Part shown: positions 22,374 through 47,680 of the stretch, piece by piece
Layout of the letters: every line of letters begins with the position of its first letter
Numbering within the stretch: the first letter of the stretch is position 1
Origin: Sialis fuliginosa
Lineage: Eukaryota > Arthropoda > Insecta > Megaloptera > Sialidae
Assembly: GCA_961205875.1 (NCBI GenBank)
Contig: OY540820.1
Span: forward strand, 13,516,001-13,580,000
Reading direction: 5' to 3'
DNA length: 64,000 bases
Made by a program: the position numbers and the translations under genes
The notes under the pieces: model-generated
What the model was told of the DNA's origin: nothing
The model's input: only the letters and a program-made list of their open reading frames with translations
The model's database searches: none

Positions 22374-24292
22374 ATGGATTTAAATTTAGATAATATTTTT
22401 TCTTCATGTAGAATATGTTTAAGAGCAAATGAAAATTATATTAATATGTATGTAAACCATCCTGATTTAGAAACAAATATAGCGTCTGCAATAATGGAAT
22501 GCGCTCCAGTAAAAGTAAGATAATTTAAAAAATGTAGAAAATGTAAATAATCAGTATTTTATTTTAGATTTTAAATAACGATGGTTTTCCATCAATTATA
22601 TGCATTAGGTGTTTAGAGTGCCTTTTGTCTGTAAAAAAATTTCAAAGACTTTGTATAGAATCTGATAAAAAATTACAAATATATTTAAAGAAATCGCTGA
22701 ATGAAATTAAAAGTCATGCCAATAATTATACTACAACAAATGAAGATTTTCTTAATGTAAATATTAAAGAAGAAATAAATGATGTTTCATGCAATACAAA
22801 AACTGAATGTGATTATTTAAATAATACAAATAAAAATGAAATACAATATCAAATTACAAGTATTGATAGCGAAAACGAACAATTTCATAGTGTTAATGAC
22901 AGAAATAAGCAAAGTTGTATAAGTAGTAATTTAAATTTAAAAAATAATGAAACTAAATCCACTATAAATAATACTAATAATCATGAAAATAAATTACGAA
23001 GAAAACAAAAAGAGAAACTATTTCAAATCAAAAGGAACAACTTAAAAACAATAATTAAAATAAAACCAATTAAAAATATCAAGACAAGAAAACCTTCAAT
23101 TGATAATAGTGGATATATAAAACTTAAAGGAAAATATAAATGTGATCAATGTAATGAAGGATTTCCATATTACGGAAAACTATTAATACATAAAACTGTC
23201 TGTAGTTTTACATGTAGTATATGTTTCAAAGAATTCAATAATAAAGATGATCTCCTTGTACATAAAAGCGAACACTTACCTCATCAAAGGTTCGTGTGCA
23301 AAGAATGCGGTAAAGAATTTAAAAACATTACATTGTTATCTCGACACATCAGAGCTGTGAGTATAAAATGATAATTTGTTTTTGTTTATGTCTGCAATAT
23401 TATATACACATTCTTAGGTATCATTTTCATTATTATGTGCAAGCTAATAAGTTTTCTAGAATGCATTGTTTATTTGTTTAAGGGTTAATTAAAAAAAAAA
23501 AAATTATAAAACTATTTTGTAAAATTTGTCATTTTGGCTTTTAAATGAGTCATATTATTTTTGTTAAAGAAATATTTGGGAGAGCAGCCATTTCTATGTA
23601 CAGTCTGTGGAAAAACATTCGATAGAGAAAATTCCTTAAAACGCCACAATGTAGTTCATTCTTCAGATAAAGAATATAAATGCAACAAATGCGGTAAAGA
23701 TACTGTATTATTTTAATTAATCTACAACAAAAGTTCAATATTTTCTTTAACTTGAAATTATTTTGTTTATAAGGTTTGAGATTCCGATATAAGCAATCTT
23801 TAAAAACACATTTTATAACTCACACAAAAGAAAAGAAATATATGTGTTCTATTTGCGGAAGACCATTTGCACATTATTCTACAATGAAAAATCATCAAAG
23901 CACTCATTCGACAGAAAGAAACTATTTATGTCTTGTTTGTAAAAAACCATTCAGAACTTCGAAAGCATTGACAAATCATATTGTAGTACATACAGGTATT
24001 ATATTTTGACTTTTGCATTTATTCATATTAAGTATGTAATGCCAAGAACTAACTAAAATCTTGGAATTAGTAAAATATTAAATATTTTAATATATTAGGT
24101 ATCTCCTAATTTACAGGTGAAAAAAAATTTGTATGCAGTGTTTGTGGAAAAGCATTTAATAGAGCAGATAATTTAATTACACATAAAAAAATTCACACTG
24201 GAGATCGTCCCCATGAATGTATTGTTTGTGGTCGAAAGTTTTTACACAAACACGTTTTAAGGGGACACATGAAAACTCATCAAAAATTATAG
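22374..24292 (+). CDS. ZAD-domain C2H2 zinc-finger protein
   Basis: Five exons, 22374-22514, 22568-23356, 23570-23693, 23774-23995 and 24117-24292, in phase, 483 residues. The N-terminal ZAD has its two cysteine pairs at 12/15 and 59/62. This domain mediates dimerisation and is largely confined to arthropods. A long Asn/Lys-rich linker (about 80-240) follows. Then come nine finger-like units. The first (CDQCNEGFPYYGKLLIHKTVC) ends in Cys instead of His. The third (CKECGKEFKNITLLSRHIRA), across the exon 2/3 junction, lacks a properly placed last His. Units 2 and 4-9 are normal, with HTGE-type linkers late in the array. A sequence-specific transcription factor is expected; the target is unknown. 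No one-to-one orthologue recognised. Confidence 0.9.
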
Positions 24293-24649
24293 ATTATTTT
24301 TATTAGAAAATTAATGTATATATTAGCTAAAAACAAATTTTGTAAATACAATTATCAATAAATTAGTCAAAATAAATGTTTACTATTTTAAATATCACTT
24401 ACTTATAACCCAGTTATTAGCATAAAAATATAACTTGGAGACAAGTAAAATGTTAATATGTAGATGTAAGAGCTGAAAAATTATTAACATTCATACTACA
24501 TTTGTCAAGAAAGATTTAATTGTGTGTTTTATTTTGGTTTTATTATTTTTATTTGCTTTTTATTAATTATTGAAAAGTTGATAATAATTAGGTTATGTTT
24601 ATGTCATCAAATTTTTGAGCAGTTTACAAATTTTATTAAACACATAAAA

Positions 24650-30612
<5,963 letters not shown>

Positions 30613-30949
30613 TTTAATTTTTTTTTGTAAATTGTAATTTAAAAATAATTATAATAAGAAAAACTCTTACATTTTTATCATTACATCTTATTAGACAGAC
30701 ACAGACTGTAGTACAGAAAAAAATTGTAATTATGAAGTGTTGAAAAAAAAGGAAGTAAATAAAAAACACATTTGCTAGTACCTATATTGAATCTAATAAT
30801 TGGTATTTCTTATAAGGCATTACATTTAAGAGCACATTTATTATTTATAACTGAAAGTATTAAATTTAAAATGTATGTATATTTTTGGTACATTTACAAA
30901 AATCCACAATATTAATAATAATGCTAACCAATCTACTTACAAGAGGAAC

Positions 30950-31415
30950 CCTTGAACCTGTTCTTTCTGATTTCATTCATATTGAAATATATTGTAGAGG
31001 GAGGTTCCCTGATAACACCTATACCCGGTTTTGGGCGTAGACGGGTAATAGTTTAGAAGTTATGATACAAAATATTTTTTAATGCTGCTTATGTCTACAG
31101 TTTTAACAAACATTTTGAAAAATAAACATTGAAAATAAATTCATAAGATATTTTACAGAACTATATATTTAAATAATGCCACTGTGTGCAATTAAAAATT
31201 AAAAATAAAAATTTGAGAGCACACACTGGGAATTGAATGTGCGGCTAAGCCAACAGACGCTTATGTCTACAGTTTTAACAAATAGGTATGTATGCAGCAT
31301 TAAAAAATATTTCGGATCATATCTTCTAAACTATTACCTGTCTACACCCAGAACCGGGTATAGGTGTTATCAGGGAAGCTTCCTCTAACAGGTACAAGGG
31401 TTTCCCTTGTTAGAC
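30950..31415. mobile_element. Foldback element between convergent genes
   Basis: The left arm (about 30950-31085) contains ACAAGAGGAACCCTTGAACC, TGATAACACCTATACCCGG and TTTTTTAATGCTGC. The right arm (about 31283-31415) is its reverse complement with scattered mismatches. The middle about 200 bp includes a direct repeat of TTATGTCTACAGTTTTAACA (once in the left part, once near 31261). No coding capacity. It lies between the 3' ends of IARS2 and the channel gene. Confidence 0.7.
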
Positions 31416-31595
31416 CTCAAAACAATAACTTTTTTGATATTATGTATCAATTAAAATATAACTGTTATTGTCATTCAGATATGTTTTTAAAATATTCTAA
31501 ATCACTCTTTTCTGAATAAATATGTATATTGAACCTCGTTATAAAAAACTAACCCTATAAAATATAAAATAACATTTTATAACTAACACTATATG

Positions 31596-37955
<6,360 letters not shown>

Positions 37956-38250
37956 CTTTTCTGCAATTAAAAAAACAAAAATATTTAGAACAAAAAATAA
38001 ATATGGCTTCTTTAGTTAGAAATTTTCATCATCAAATCATTGTTAAAATAAAATAAATTATTGTTTTTAAAACAATGGAATAATTTTCTATATATTTATA
38101 CGTACTACATGTTTTCCCTTCGACAGTTATTAAGAGTGTGAGTAATTTAGAAAATAATTACCTCTGCATGTAATATCAGAACAGGGCTGTATCTATTTTA
38201 ATTAATGATGATAAAAAGCTTTACAATTTGAAGGATTTGAAATGAAGAAA

Positions 38251-40487
38251 TTAATATTGGCTAGAGGCTACAAGAAAAACATCCTTTACTATTTTTTTTT
38301 CGTTCTATTTGAAGTGTCCTCTAGTCCGCCAGTATCCAAAAGATTATCTTTCCCAAACTTTGTAAATTTTATTAACGACTTTAATTACTACGTCGAATTA
38401 CGAGCAGGCCATTATACATTTCTATATCGTTTCTACATAGGTAATTTTGGATGATTTTTATGCATAAATTACCTACTTTCTTGCAATTTACTCTGTATAA
38501 ATAACATTCTTTTGAGAATAATTATACACATATATTTCTTATTAATATCCCCTTTGATAAATTCCATATAACTCCAAAATATCTATTTATTACAATGTAC
38601 CTAGTTATACATTTTTTTTAAGAAATGGAACAGTTTTTAATTATCAGGAGTTTTTATGAGTAGATTTTTGATACCACGCATAGGTACCTATTTCTTTACA
38701 GAGATAGTTTTTGTTCTGGTACCTATGTAGATTTTCATCATTTTTTACTTTTCTGTAGAAACCTATATTTTTTTTTACATTCTAGTTTGAAATTGTAATA
38801 AATAAATTAATATTGGCAAGAGGCTTTATTATTTTTTTCTGTTCTGTTTGAAGTGTCCGCTAGTCCGCTAGAATCCAGAAGATTATCTTTCCCAAACTTT
38901 GTAAAGTTTATTAACGACTTTAATTACTACGTCGAATTACGAGCAGGTCGTAGTACATTTCTATATCGTTTCTTCATTGGTAACTTAAGTTCTGGATGGT
39001 TTTTATGCATCAATTGCTTACTTTCTTGCAATTTACTCTATATAAATAACATTCTTTTGAGAATAATTATACACATATATTTCTTATTAATATCCCCTTT
39101 GACAAATTCCAAATAACTCCAAAATATCTATTTATTACAATGTACCTAATTATAAAACTCTTTTTTGGAGAAATGAAACAGTTTTTAATTATCAGGAGTT
39201 TTTATGAGCAGATTTTTGATATCAAACGCATAGGTACCTATTTTTTTACCGAAATAGTTTTTGTTGTTGTACCTATGTACATTTTCATCATTTTTTACTT
39301 TTCTGTAGAAACCTATCTTCTTTTTTTACATTCTAGTTTGAAATTGTAATAAATAAATTAATATTGGCAAGAGGCTATACTAATTTTATCTGTTCTGTTT
39401 GAAGTGTCCTCTAGTCCGCCAGTATCCAGAAGATTATCTTTCCCAAATTTTGTAAAGTTTATTAACGACTTTAATTACTACGTCGAATTACGAGCAGATC
39501 GTAGTACATTTCTATATCGTTTCTACATAGGTAACTTTGGATGATTTTTATGCATAAATTACCTAGTTTCTTGCAATTTACTCTATATAAATAACATTCT
39601 TTTGAGAACAATTCTACACATATATTTCTTATTAATATCCCATTTGATAAATTCCAAATAACTCCAAAATATCTATTTATTACAATGTACCTATAGTTAT
39701 ACATTATTTTTTTTGAGAAATGGAACAGTTTTTAATTATCAGGAGTTTTTATGAGCAGATTTTTGATATCAAATGCATAGGTACCTATTTCTTAACAGAG
39801 ATAGTTTTTGTTGTGGTACCTACATATGTATGTACATTTTCATCATTTTTTAATTTTCTGTAGAAACCTATATTATGTTTTTCTTTTTTATATTTTACTT
39901 TGAAATTGTAATAAATAAATAAATTAATATTGGCTAGAGGCTATCAAAAAAACATCCTTTACTAATTTTGTCCGTTCTATTTGAAGTATCCTCTAATCCG
40001 CCAGTATCCAGAAGTTTATCTTTCCCAAACTTTGTAAATTTTATTAACGACTTTAATTACTACGTCGAATTACGAGCAGGTCGTAGTACATTTCTATATC
40101 GTTTCTAGATTGGTAACTTAAATTCTGGATGGTTTTTATGCATCAATTGCTTACTTTCTTGCAATTTACTCTATACGAGTATAAATAACATTCTTTTGAG
40201 AATAATTATACACATATATTTCTTATTAATATCCCCTTTGATAAATTCCAAATAACTCCAAAATATCTATTTATTACAATGTACCTAATTATAAAATTCT
40301 TTTCTGGAGAAATGAAACAGTTTTTAATTATCAGGAGTTTTTATGAGCAGATTTTTGATATCAAACGCATAGGTAATTACTTATTAACAGAGATAGTTTT
40401 TGTTGTCTTATGTACATTTTCATCATTTTTTACTTTTCTGTAGATTATTTTTTTCTTTTTTTATATTCTACTTTGAAATTGTAATCA
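38251..40487. repeat. Tandem array A: four ~555-bp units
   Basis: Units start at TTAATATTGGC at 38251, 38808, 39358 and 39924 (periods 557, 550 and 566). The most constant part of each unit is about 125 bp long, from GTCCTCTAGTCCGCCAG-like sequence through TTTCCCAAACTTTGTAAA, GACTTTAATTACTACGTCG, AATTACGAGCAGG and CTATATCGTTTCTACATAG. It is open on the plus strand in all copies except for a terminal stop in the fourth. It is preceded by TTTGAAG after a T-rich tract and followed by GTAACTT, so it looks exon-like. No protein family recognised. The array lies upstream of the channel coding exons. Confidence 0.9.
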
Positions 40488-41100
40488 TATTACCACATCT
40501 TTTTTAAATAGTATATACTGTTGATTTCCATTTTTTATTTTAATTACATCCCTACATTCAATGAAATAAATTCTTACAATATAGACAATTGAAGTTGACT
40601 AAAAATATTAGACATAATAAAAAATAAAGTGGAATTGGATAAGGTGCAAAATACGTATTGCTAAATGCTAATTGCATTGGAGAGAAATCATCAAAGAACG
40701 TCCAATCATGACATCGTATCGTAAAGTTATAAAAAAAGTAAAACCTACCGGAAAGTCGCATGATCGAAGATTAAAGGAACCACACATATAATAATTATCT
40801 GTCCACAACGAAGAGTAATGTTATGTAGTGGTTGTTATTATAAGTCTTACATTTGCTGATCTTTTCCAGTTCTATAATTTTTCAGTTTTAAATTTCCCCT
40901 TTTACTGAAGTTGTTTCTTATTGATTGATTAAAAGATGATTTTTTTTTACAATTTCCTGCATTTTATGTGTATCTTATACATAAGTCCTATTTCCAACAT
41001 TTATTTGAAATAATTGTAAATATTATTTGGGGTAAAAGTTTTATATACGAAATAAAACTGGATTCATTTTTCATTTCGATAATGATATTTTTCTGTATAC
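40488..41100. other. Spacer between array A and array B
   Basis: AT-rich. A minus-strand frame at 40558-40761 is not supported by any motif. No other structure was recognised. Confidence 0.4.
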
Positions 41101-44100
41101 AATTTTCTATATAATCCGTTCATAATATTGAATTTAATTAGTCAAGCACCGTTACGAACTGGTTTCTTCATTACCTTCAGATTCATCCTTCTGTTGTTTC
41201 AAAGAATTCATTCCTTTTTTAAGGTATAAAGATAAATGCTAAAAGCATTTCGTTCTTTTGATCTAAATGTTCTGTTTGTCCAATTATATGAATTAAACAA
41301 ATGAATTATCTACATCCGTATTTCCAGAGATAAATATCCATTTCCGAATTTGAAAAACTTCCAATTTATCAAGCACCATTACGAGATAATCTCGGGTGTA
41401 TTGGAACAAATTTAAACGACTCGTCATATTCCAGATTCATTCTCCTTTGTTGTATTTAGAAAATAACCGCCTTTTTAAGGGCGTAAAAATGATATTTCCA
41501 GAAAATATTACTTTTGTACCCTCTAGTAATTCTTTCCAATATTAATTTACAATCTGTTAGTTTTTTTCTATGTTGTCTGATCGTAATGCCTTGAATGAAA
41601 GATTTCTTTCGAAATCTCGCTCCTTTTCCATCATTTACTGTTGTTTTTAGTGAATTGATTATTACAACTTTTGGATACACTTCTTAATTATAAAATTCAT
41701 TCTTCTTCAAAAATCTGAAGATTGTTTCAAATGTGAAACCAGTTTTTTTAAATCTAACATTTTGATTGTAATTATTAAAATATTTTTATAATCCTTGTAT
41801 CTCCCTGTTCCACACGTCAATTTTTACGTGATAACCTACAAAAAGTGTTAAATTTTATCAAGCACCATTACGAGATAATCTCGGGTGTATTGGAACAAAT
41901 TTAAACTTGTTGAGTTCCAGATTCATTCTCCTTTGTTGTGTTTAGAAAATAACCGCCTTTATAAGGGCGTAAAAATGATATTTCCAGAAAATATTACTTT
42001 TGTACCCTCTAGTAATTCTTTCTAATATTAATTTACAATCTGTTAGTTTTTTCTATGTTGTCTGATCGTAATGCCTTGAATGAAAGATTTCTTTCGAAAT
42101 CTCATTCCTTGTTCATCATTTACTATTGTCTTTAATGAATTGAATATTACAACTTTTGGGTACACTTCTTAATTATAGAATTCATTCCTCTTCAAAAATC
42201 TGAAAATTGTTTCAAATGTGAAACCAGTTTTTTTAAATCAAACATTTTGATTGTAATTATTAAATTATTTTTATAATTCTCGTATCTCTCTGTTCCACAC
42301 GTTTATTTTTACGTGAATACTTACCAAAAGTGTTAAACTTTATCAAGCACCATTACGAGATAATCTCGGGTGTATTGGAACAAATTTAAACTTGTTGAGT
42401 TCCAGATTCATTCTCCTTTGTTGTGTTTAGAAAATAATCGCCTTTATTAGGCTCTAGTAATTCTTTCCAACATTAATTTACAATCTGTTAGTTTTTTTTC
42501 TATGTTATCTGATCGTAATGCCTTGAATGAAAGATTTCTTTCGAAACCTCGCTCCTTGTCCATCATTTACTGTTGTTTTTAGTGAATTGAATATTCAACT
42601 TTGAGATTGTAACTATCAAAAGATTTTTTATAATCTTCGTATCTCTCTGTTTTACACGTAAATTTTTACGTGAATACCTACAAAAAGTGTTAAACTTTAT
42701 CAAACACCGTTACGAGCTAGCAGTGCATTTTCAGTATTACTTATTGTGCTCCAGATTCATTCTCTTTGTTGTCTTTAGAGAATTATTACATTTATTGGTA
42801 CTCATTTGTTCATGGTTTTCTCTTTAGGAAATTATTAATATTTTAATTCCGAATTTCCAGAAATCTTTTTACGAGAAGTTTTCATTTTTTCAAATAACGC
42901 TAAAAGCTAATTACAGCTAATTCTTTGAAGAATATTTTTTTATTTAATTTTCTCGGTTTGTTCTAGAGAATAATAATAGTTTTTATTTGGTCCATATCCA
43001 AATATTTTGATTTTCCAATTCCACATTATTACATAATTATTTTATGAAAAATATACAAGAATACGTCATTTTGTAATCTACATTCAAATTACTTTTAAAA
43101 ATAAAAACCATTTATCAGGCACCATTACGAGTTAGTTTCTTCATTTCCACGACTTAAAGTTGTCTAGATTCATATTTCTTTGCTGTCTTTAGAGAAATAT
43201 TTATTTTATATGTTTTATAATTTATTTCTTCGTTGAAATTGTCGTAATTAATAGTACTTTTTTTTGAAAATGAATAATCGACGAGAAGGACAGCGTTCAC
43301 ACACACATTTCTCAGTTGTTTTTTGAGAATTACTTCCACTGTGTTGTAATTATCCGGATTTATATTTTAATTCTTTAATGCAGTCATAATTTATTATGTC
43401 GTTTCTCTCGAATTGAAAAATCATTATTATTTATTGTCTTTTCAACAATATTATCCAATTTATCTGTTGTCGTTATAGAAGTACCGCACTTTCTTGTAAA
43501 AATTAATTAATCTTTAAGAAATCTATAATGGTTTCGATTGTTATTTACATTTTTAATCCAATTTTCTTATCCCGAAATTATTTTTAAATCGTTTTTATTT
43601 TTCTTATATCTCTGTTCCGTGCAAAAGTTAAGATTATTTCTACGCAGAATTCTAGCAAACAATATTTTTCGTTCCAAACTTATCCATTTACGTTTTACTG
43701 ATTCATTTTGTTTGTCACATATATCCTTGAATAAGAAAGGCTTCCTCTTTTAAGAACAAAACTGAGTGTTCTTTTTTTTAATGCATCCATTCGAATGCTG
43801 AAGTAAAATAATATAAATTTTACCTACGAGTACATATACCTATAATTCATCAAGCACGGTTACGAGCTAGTACTTCATTTCAATCATTTTTATATATTAT
43901 CATTGAAAAATGATTCATTTTGGTATCTACATACATAGATACAAAAAATATTACGTTTGTCTTATTTTGTAAGGTAGTTCCTTATGAAATTTATTTGATC
44001 ATTTTTTCAAATGAGAACAATCAATATAAAAGACAGTGTTCCACATTCTAGATTCACCCATTTCTAATGTCTTTAAGAGAATTATTACAACTTACTTATA

Positions 44101-46400
44101 AAAATGCATAAGATTTTTTTTTTAAATCCAATATCGATATAATGCATTTTTTCTCATTTTTCTTTCACACATGAAATAAACAATAATAATGATTTATTAT
44201 CTCTTCGTGGAGTTTTAAAGTATTGTTACTAGCTAAGTTCCTAACATACACGACTTAAGTACTCCAGTACTACAATAACATGAATCCATTTTAATTTTAT
44301 TTTTTTGAGTCTGCCCTTCAAAAATTCTACATAAAATAAAATAAGTTTTCATCGCAATACAAGTTGATACGGGGAAAACATACATCTAAAATTTTTTTTT
44401 TTTAATTCCTAACTCAACTTTCACAACTAATTTTTGACTACCTCTTTTGAACATTGAGGTTAGTTAATGCAGCCTTATGTTTGTCAAATACATTTCTTGA
44501 GTTAATGCAATGGACAAGAAAGGAGATAATCCATATTCCATTTCCGTTATTGTTATCGATTTTCTTATTATGAGTCTATATCATAATTTCTAATTCATCT
44601 AGCACCATTACGAGTTAGTTTCTTCATTTCCACGACTTATTTATGTCCCGATTCATCGCCTCTTTTGTCTTTAATCCTCAGGGCACATTAAAATTTCATT
44701 GTTATTTTTTTCCATACAAACTAACAAGCACCATTACGAGCTATATTTTTTTAACTCCCCTGTGTCTAGAGAAATACTACAATTCCAAGTATCCATTTTT
44801 TTTATTTTGATATTTGATATTTCTTATCCAATATAATATGTCCCTCATATTTTACTCCGTTGATTCCGTACAATAATTAAACTACTTTCTAAATGAAATT
44901 TCCAATAATGATACTTATGATTATGATTATAAATATGATAGTCCATAAGATAATTAATTTTGTTCTAATTTTTCCATTTACACAATTAATCTTTGCTTCC
45001 TAATTTGGATATAAAAACGACTCCATTTACATGCAGAAATATTATTTTTGACAAGTTTTGTTACTAACAATTAGAAAATAACCGCCTTTATAAGGGCGTA
45101 AAAATGATATTTCCAGAAAATATTACTTTTGTACCCTCTGGTAATTCTTTCCAATATTAATTTACAATCTATGTTAGTTTTTTTCTATGTTGTCTGATCG
45201 TAATGCCTTGAATGAAAGATTTCTTTCGAAATGTCGCTCCTTGTCCATCATTTACTGTTGTTTTTAGTTAATTGAATATTACAACTTTTGGGTACACTTC
45301 TTAATTATAGAATTTGAAGATTGTCTCAAATGTGAATCCAGATTGTAACTATCCAAAGATTTTTTATAATCCTCGAATCTCTCTGTTCTACACGTCATTT
45401 TTTACGTGAATACCTACAAAAAGTATTAAACTTTATCAAGCACCATTACGAGATAATCTCGGGTGTTATTTGTAGTAATTAAACTACTTTCCAAGTGAAA
45501 TTTCCAATAACGATTTGTTATAAATATGGTAGTCCATAAGATAATTAATTTTGTTCTATTTTTTTCCATTTACACAATTAATCTTTGCTTCCTAATTTGG
45601 ATATAAAAACGACTCCATTTACATGCAGAAATATTATTTTTGACAAGTTTTGTTACTAACAATAAGATAATCAACAAGAAGAATGACGTTCCACTCTCCA
45701 GATTCATCTTTTACTGTTTGCTTCACCATTTCTAATTTACCAAGCACGAATTTATTCATTTCCGTGAATTATCCTTATAAGTTTTCGTTAAAACACGACT
45801 CTTTTTCGTAGATAGATATCTACAGAAAATATTATGTTCGTACTATTTTTATAAAATACTTCCTCCCTGAAATGTAATTGATTTTTCATATCCTTTTTTC
45901 AACCGAATATAACCGTTAAGAAGGATTATTACAATTTCATCATTATTTGTTTGTTTCATCCATATTTTTAATTCCAATATCGATTGTGTGTGTTTTTGGA
46001 TGGAACGTCTATCAAGCACAGTTACGATCAAAGTTTGTAACATACATGACGTACCTTTACCGTACTTTAAATGTTGTATTACGAGAAGTACTACAGTTCC
46101 AAGTATCCATTTTTATTTTTTAGACTGTTCTTTTGGGCAGCGTTTCACACCTCATAGAATATTTCTCTATTACATATGTTATAATATACATATGTATGTA
46201 TATACATATGTATAATCCTATGGAAAGTATCGTAAATCGTTCATTATTTTTGCAACGACCTAATATATATTTTTCCTCGTGTTTCTGTATCCATGCTCCA
46301 TATATTATTTAAATAATAATGTATATTTAGTATCTATGAAAAGTGTCCAATTTATTAGGCATAATTACAAGCGTATCGTATTCCGGATTCACCCATTTAT
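41100..46400. repeat. Array B: degenerate repeats with a constant short core
   Basis: Thirteen sites carry a CAAGCACCATTACGAGCTAG-like core at about 41143, 41370, 41859, 42344, 42701, 43117, 43851, 44218, 44599, 44725, 45437, 46013 and 46355, at spacings from 126 to 735 bp. A second constant block, CCAGATTCATTCTC..TTTGTTGTCTTTAGAGAA, usually follows by 30-60 bp. The rest of the units is diverged. Three neighbouring units (cores at 41370, 41859 and 42344, period about 485-489) are nearly identical over most of their length, and part of this unit reappears at 45060-45470. In those units the core reads CACCATTACGAGATAATCTCGGGTG, a small hairpin. No gene on either strand was recognised. Confidence 0.8.
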
Positions 46401-46902
46401 ATTATCTTTAAAAAGAACTGTTTTCTCGAAGCTATAAAGTTTATATTTTATACATCCTGAATATATGTATAATATTTGGGAGACTGAATTTTATTCTAAC
46501 AAGATTTGTATAGATCTAGTTCCATGCAAATTGTATGCATGTTTCATTTCCAATTTATTCCAACTCTGGTGTAGTAAATGAAGTACGGTTAATTATATAG
46601 ATTTTACTTTTGGAGTAATTTAATTATATGCGGGTGAAGTGATATACTTTTTTTATTATCATTTGACCATGCAAAAGTTTCATATGTGTACTATGTCTGT
46701 TGTTTACTTATTATGATGGCTTCAGGGTCGGCTAAATTCCAGGTATTTAGTCAATCACCAATATATGTGTCACCGTACATAATATATTACCAATCTACTA
46801 AACATTTTCCAGATATTTAAAAAAATTAAACTTCAAAGTACGGAGAATATAAAACACAGAATTATATTTATATAATATTATTTACTATAATGAAAGACTT
46901 AC

Positions 46903-47024
46903 CTGTTAATCTACAACGTATGTTGAATGTCACCTGCTTTGATAACCCCAGAAGATTCCTCTATCTTCGTTGTAATCCACGTCAGAAGACGAATGCACAA
47001 TTTGATTGAAGCTCGTTCTATATC
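46903..47024 (-). other. Probable 5' exon of the channel gene
   Basis: On the minus strand an acceptor (TATTATATTAG) at 47025 and a strong donor ACAG|GTAAGT after 46903 bound an exon-like segment. Used in full it would be untranslated, joining the acceptor before AAAAGATGGCC at 37967. An internal donor, GCAG|GTGACA after 46934, would instead give an open 30-codon exon (DIERASIKLCIRLLTWITTK...) in frame with the channel start. The sequence alone cannot choose between them. Either implies a first intron of about 9 kb containing arrays A and B. Confidence 0.4.
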
Positions 47025-47439
47025 CTAATATAATAATTATATTTATTGTTGTAATAATTGTACATTGTTCAGATTCAGTTTTAGAAATTATAATAAAAAA
47101 CATATTTGGGGGATTGTTGCTTTATTTTATAATCCCATTTATCTAATCTTTCAGTTAAAATACAAATATTGTTTGAATGTTCACTTAACTAGTAAGTGAA
47201 CATTTGTGTTTAATGTTTACTATCAATACATATAAGTTCTACAATATTATACAATCGAATCTTAAATGAAACCATTTCATATTCGACTAAAAGTAAATTT
47301 CTATTCGGTTTATACAAGTTCAACTACATGACACTTTGTATTATACAAATCAAATGAAGACAGCAATAGTTTAATCCAGTTCGATTGTATAAACTATAAT
47401 GTATGTAAATAATTTTAAGATAGTTTTCCATCGCTGTTT

Positions 47440-47680
47440 GTTACATATAAAGCGACACATACTATAGCTAAACATGGATATAACATTAATGATTATGTAT
47501 ACCTCGGTTGTTCTTCAGTTTTGCGCCTCTAGTGTACATGTTAGATGCGCTACGGCAACTCCACCAACGCAAACGCATTGTGGTCATCACGTGCACCGAT
47601 ATTAGTGATGGGGCTACGAATCGATCAACGGAATACTATTTATAGATTGGGTTTGTTAATTATTATCGTATGTGCAAAGT
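47440..47680 (-). promoter_or_regulatory. Possible upstream promoter/first exon region
   Basis: This stretch is distinctly less AT-rich than its surroundings, with several CpG (ATGCGCTACGGC, CAACGCAAACGC, CACGTGCACCG). On the minus strand it contains an ATG followed by about 25 open codons and a donor-like CCGAG|GTATAC near 47505. It could be the start of the channel transcript. No core promoter element can be named with confidence. Confidence 0.25.

Noticed and set aside
24524-24649. Upstream in-frame extension of IARS2
   Set aside because: It would add a strongly hydrophobic 42-residue leader unlike the family; the Met at 24650 gives a basic import-type N-terminus.
45988-46215. 75-codon open frame in array B
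   Set aside because: It spans a copy of the repeated core and is not kept in other units.
41100-46400. CRISPR-like or tRNA array
   Set aside because: Spacing is irregular, there are no constant direct repeats with unique spacers, and no tRNA cloverleaf could be drawn; the genome is eukaryotic.
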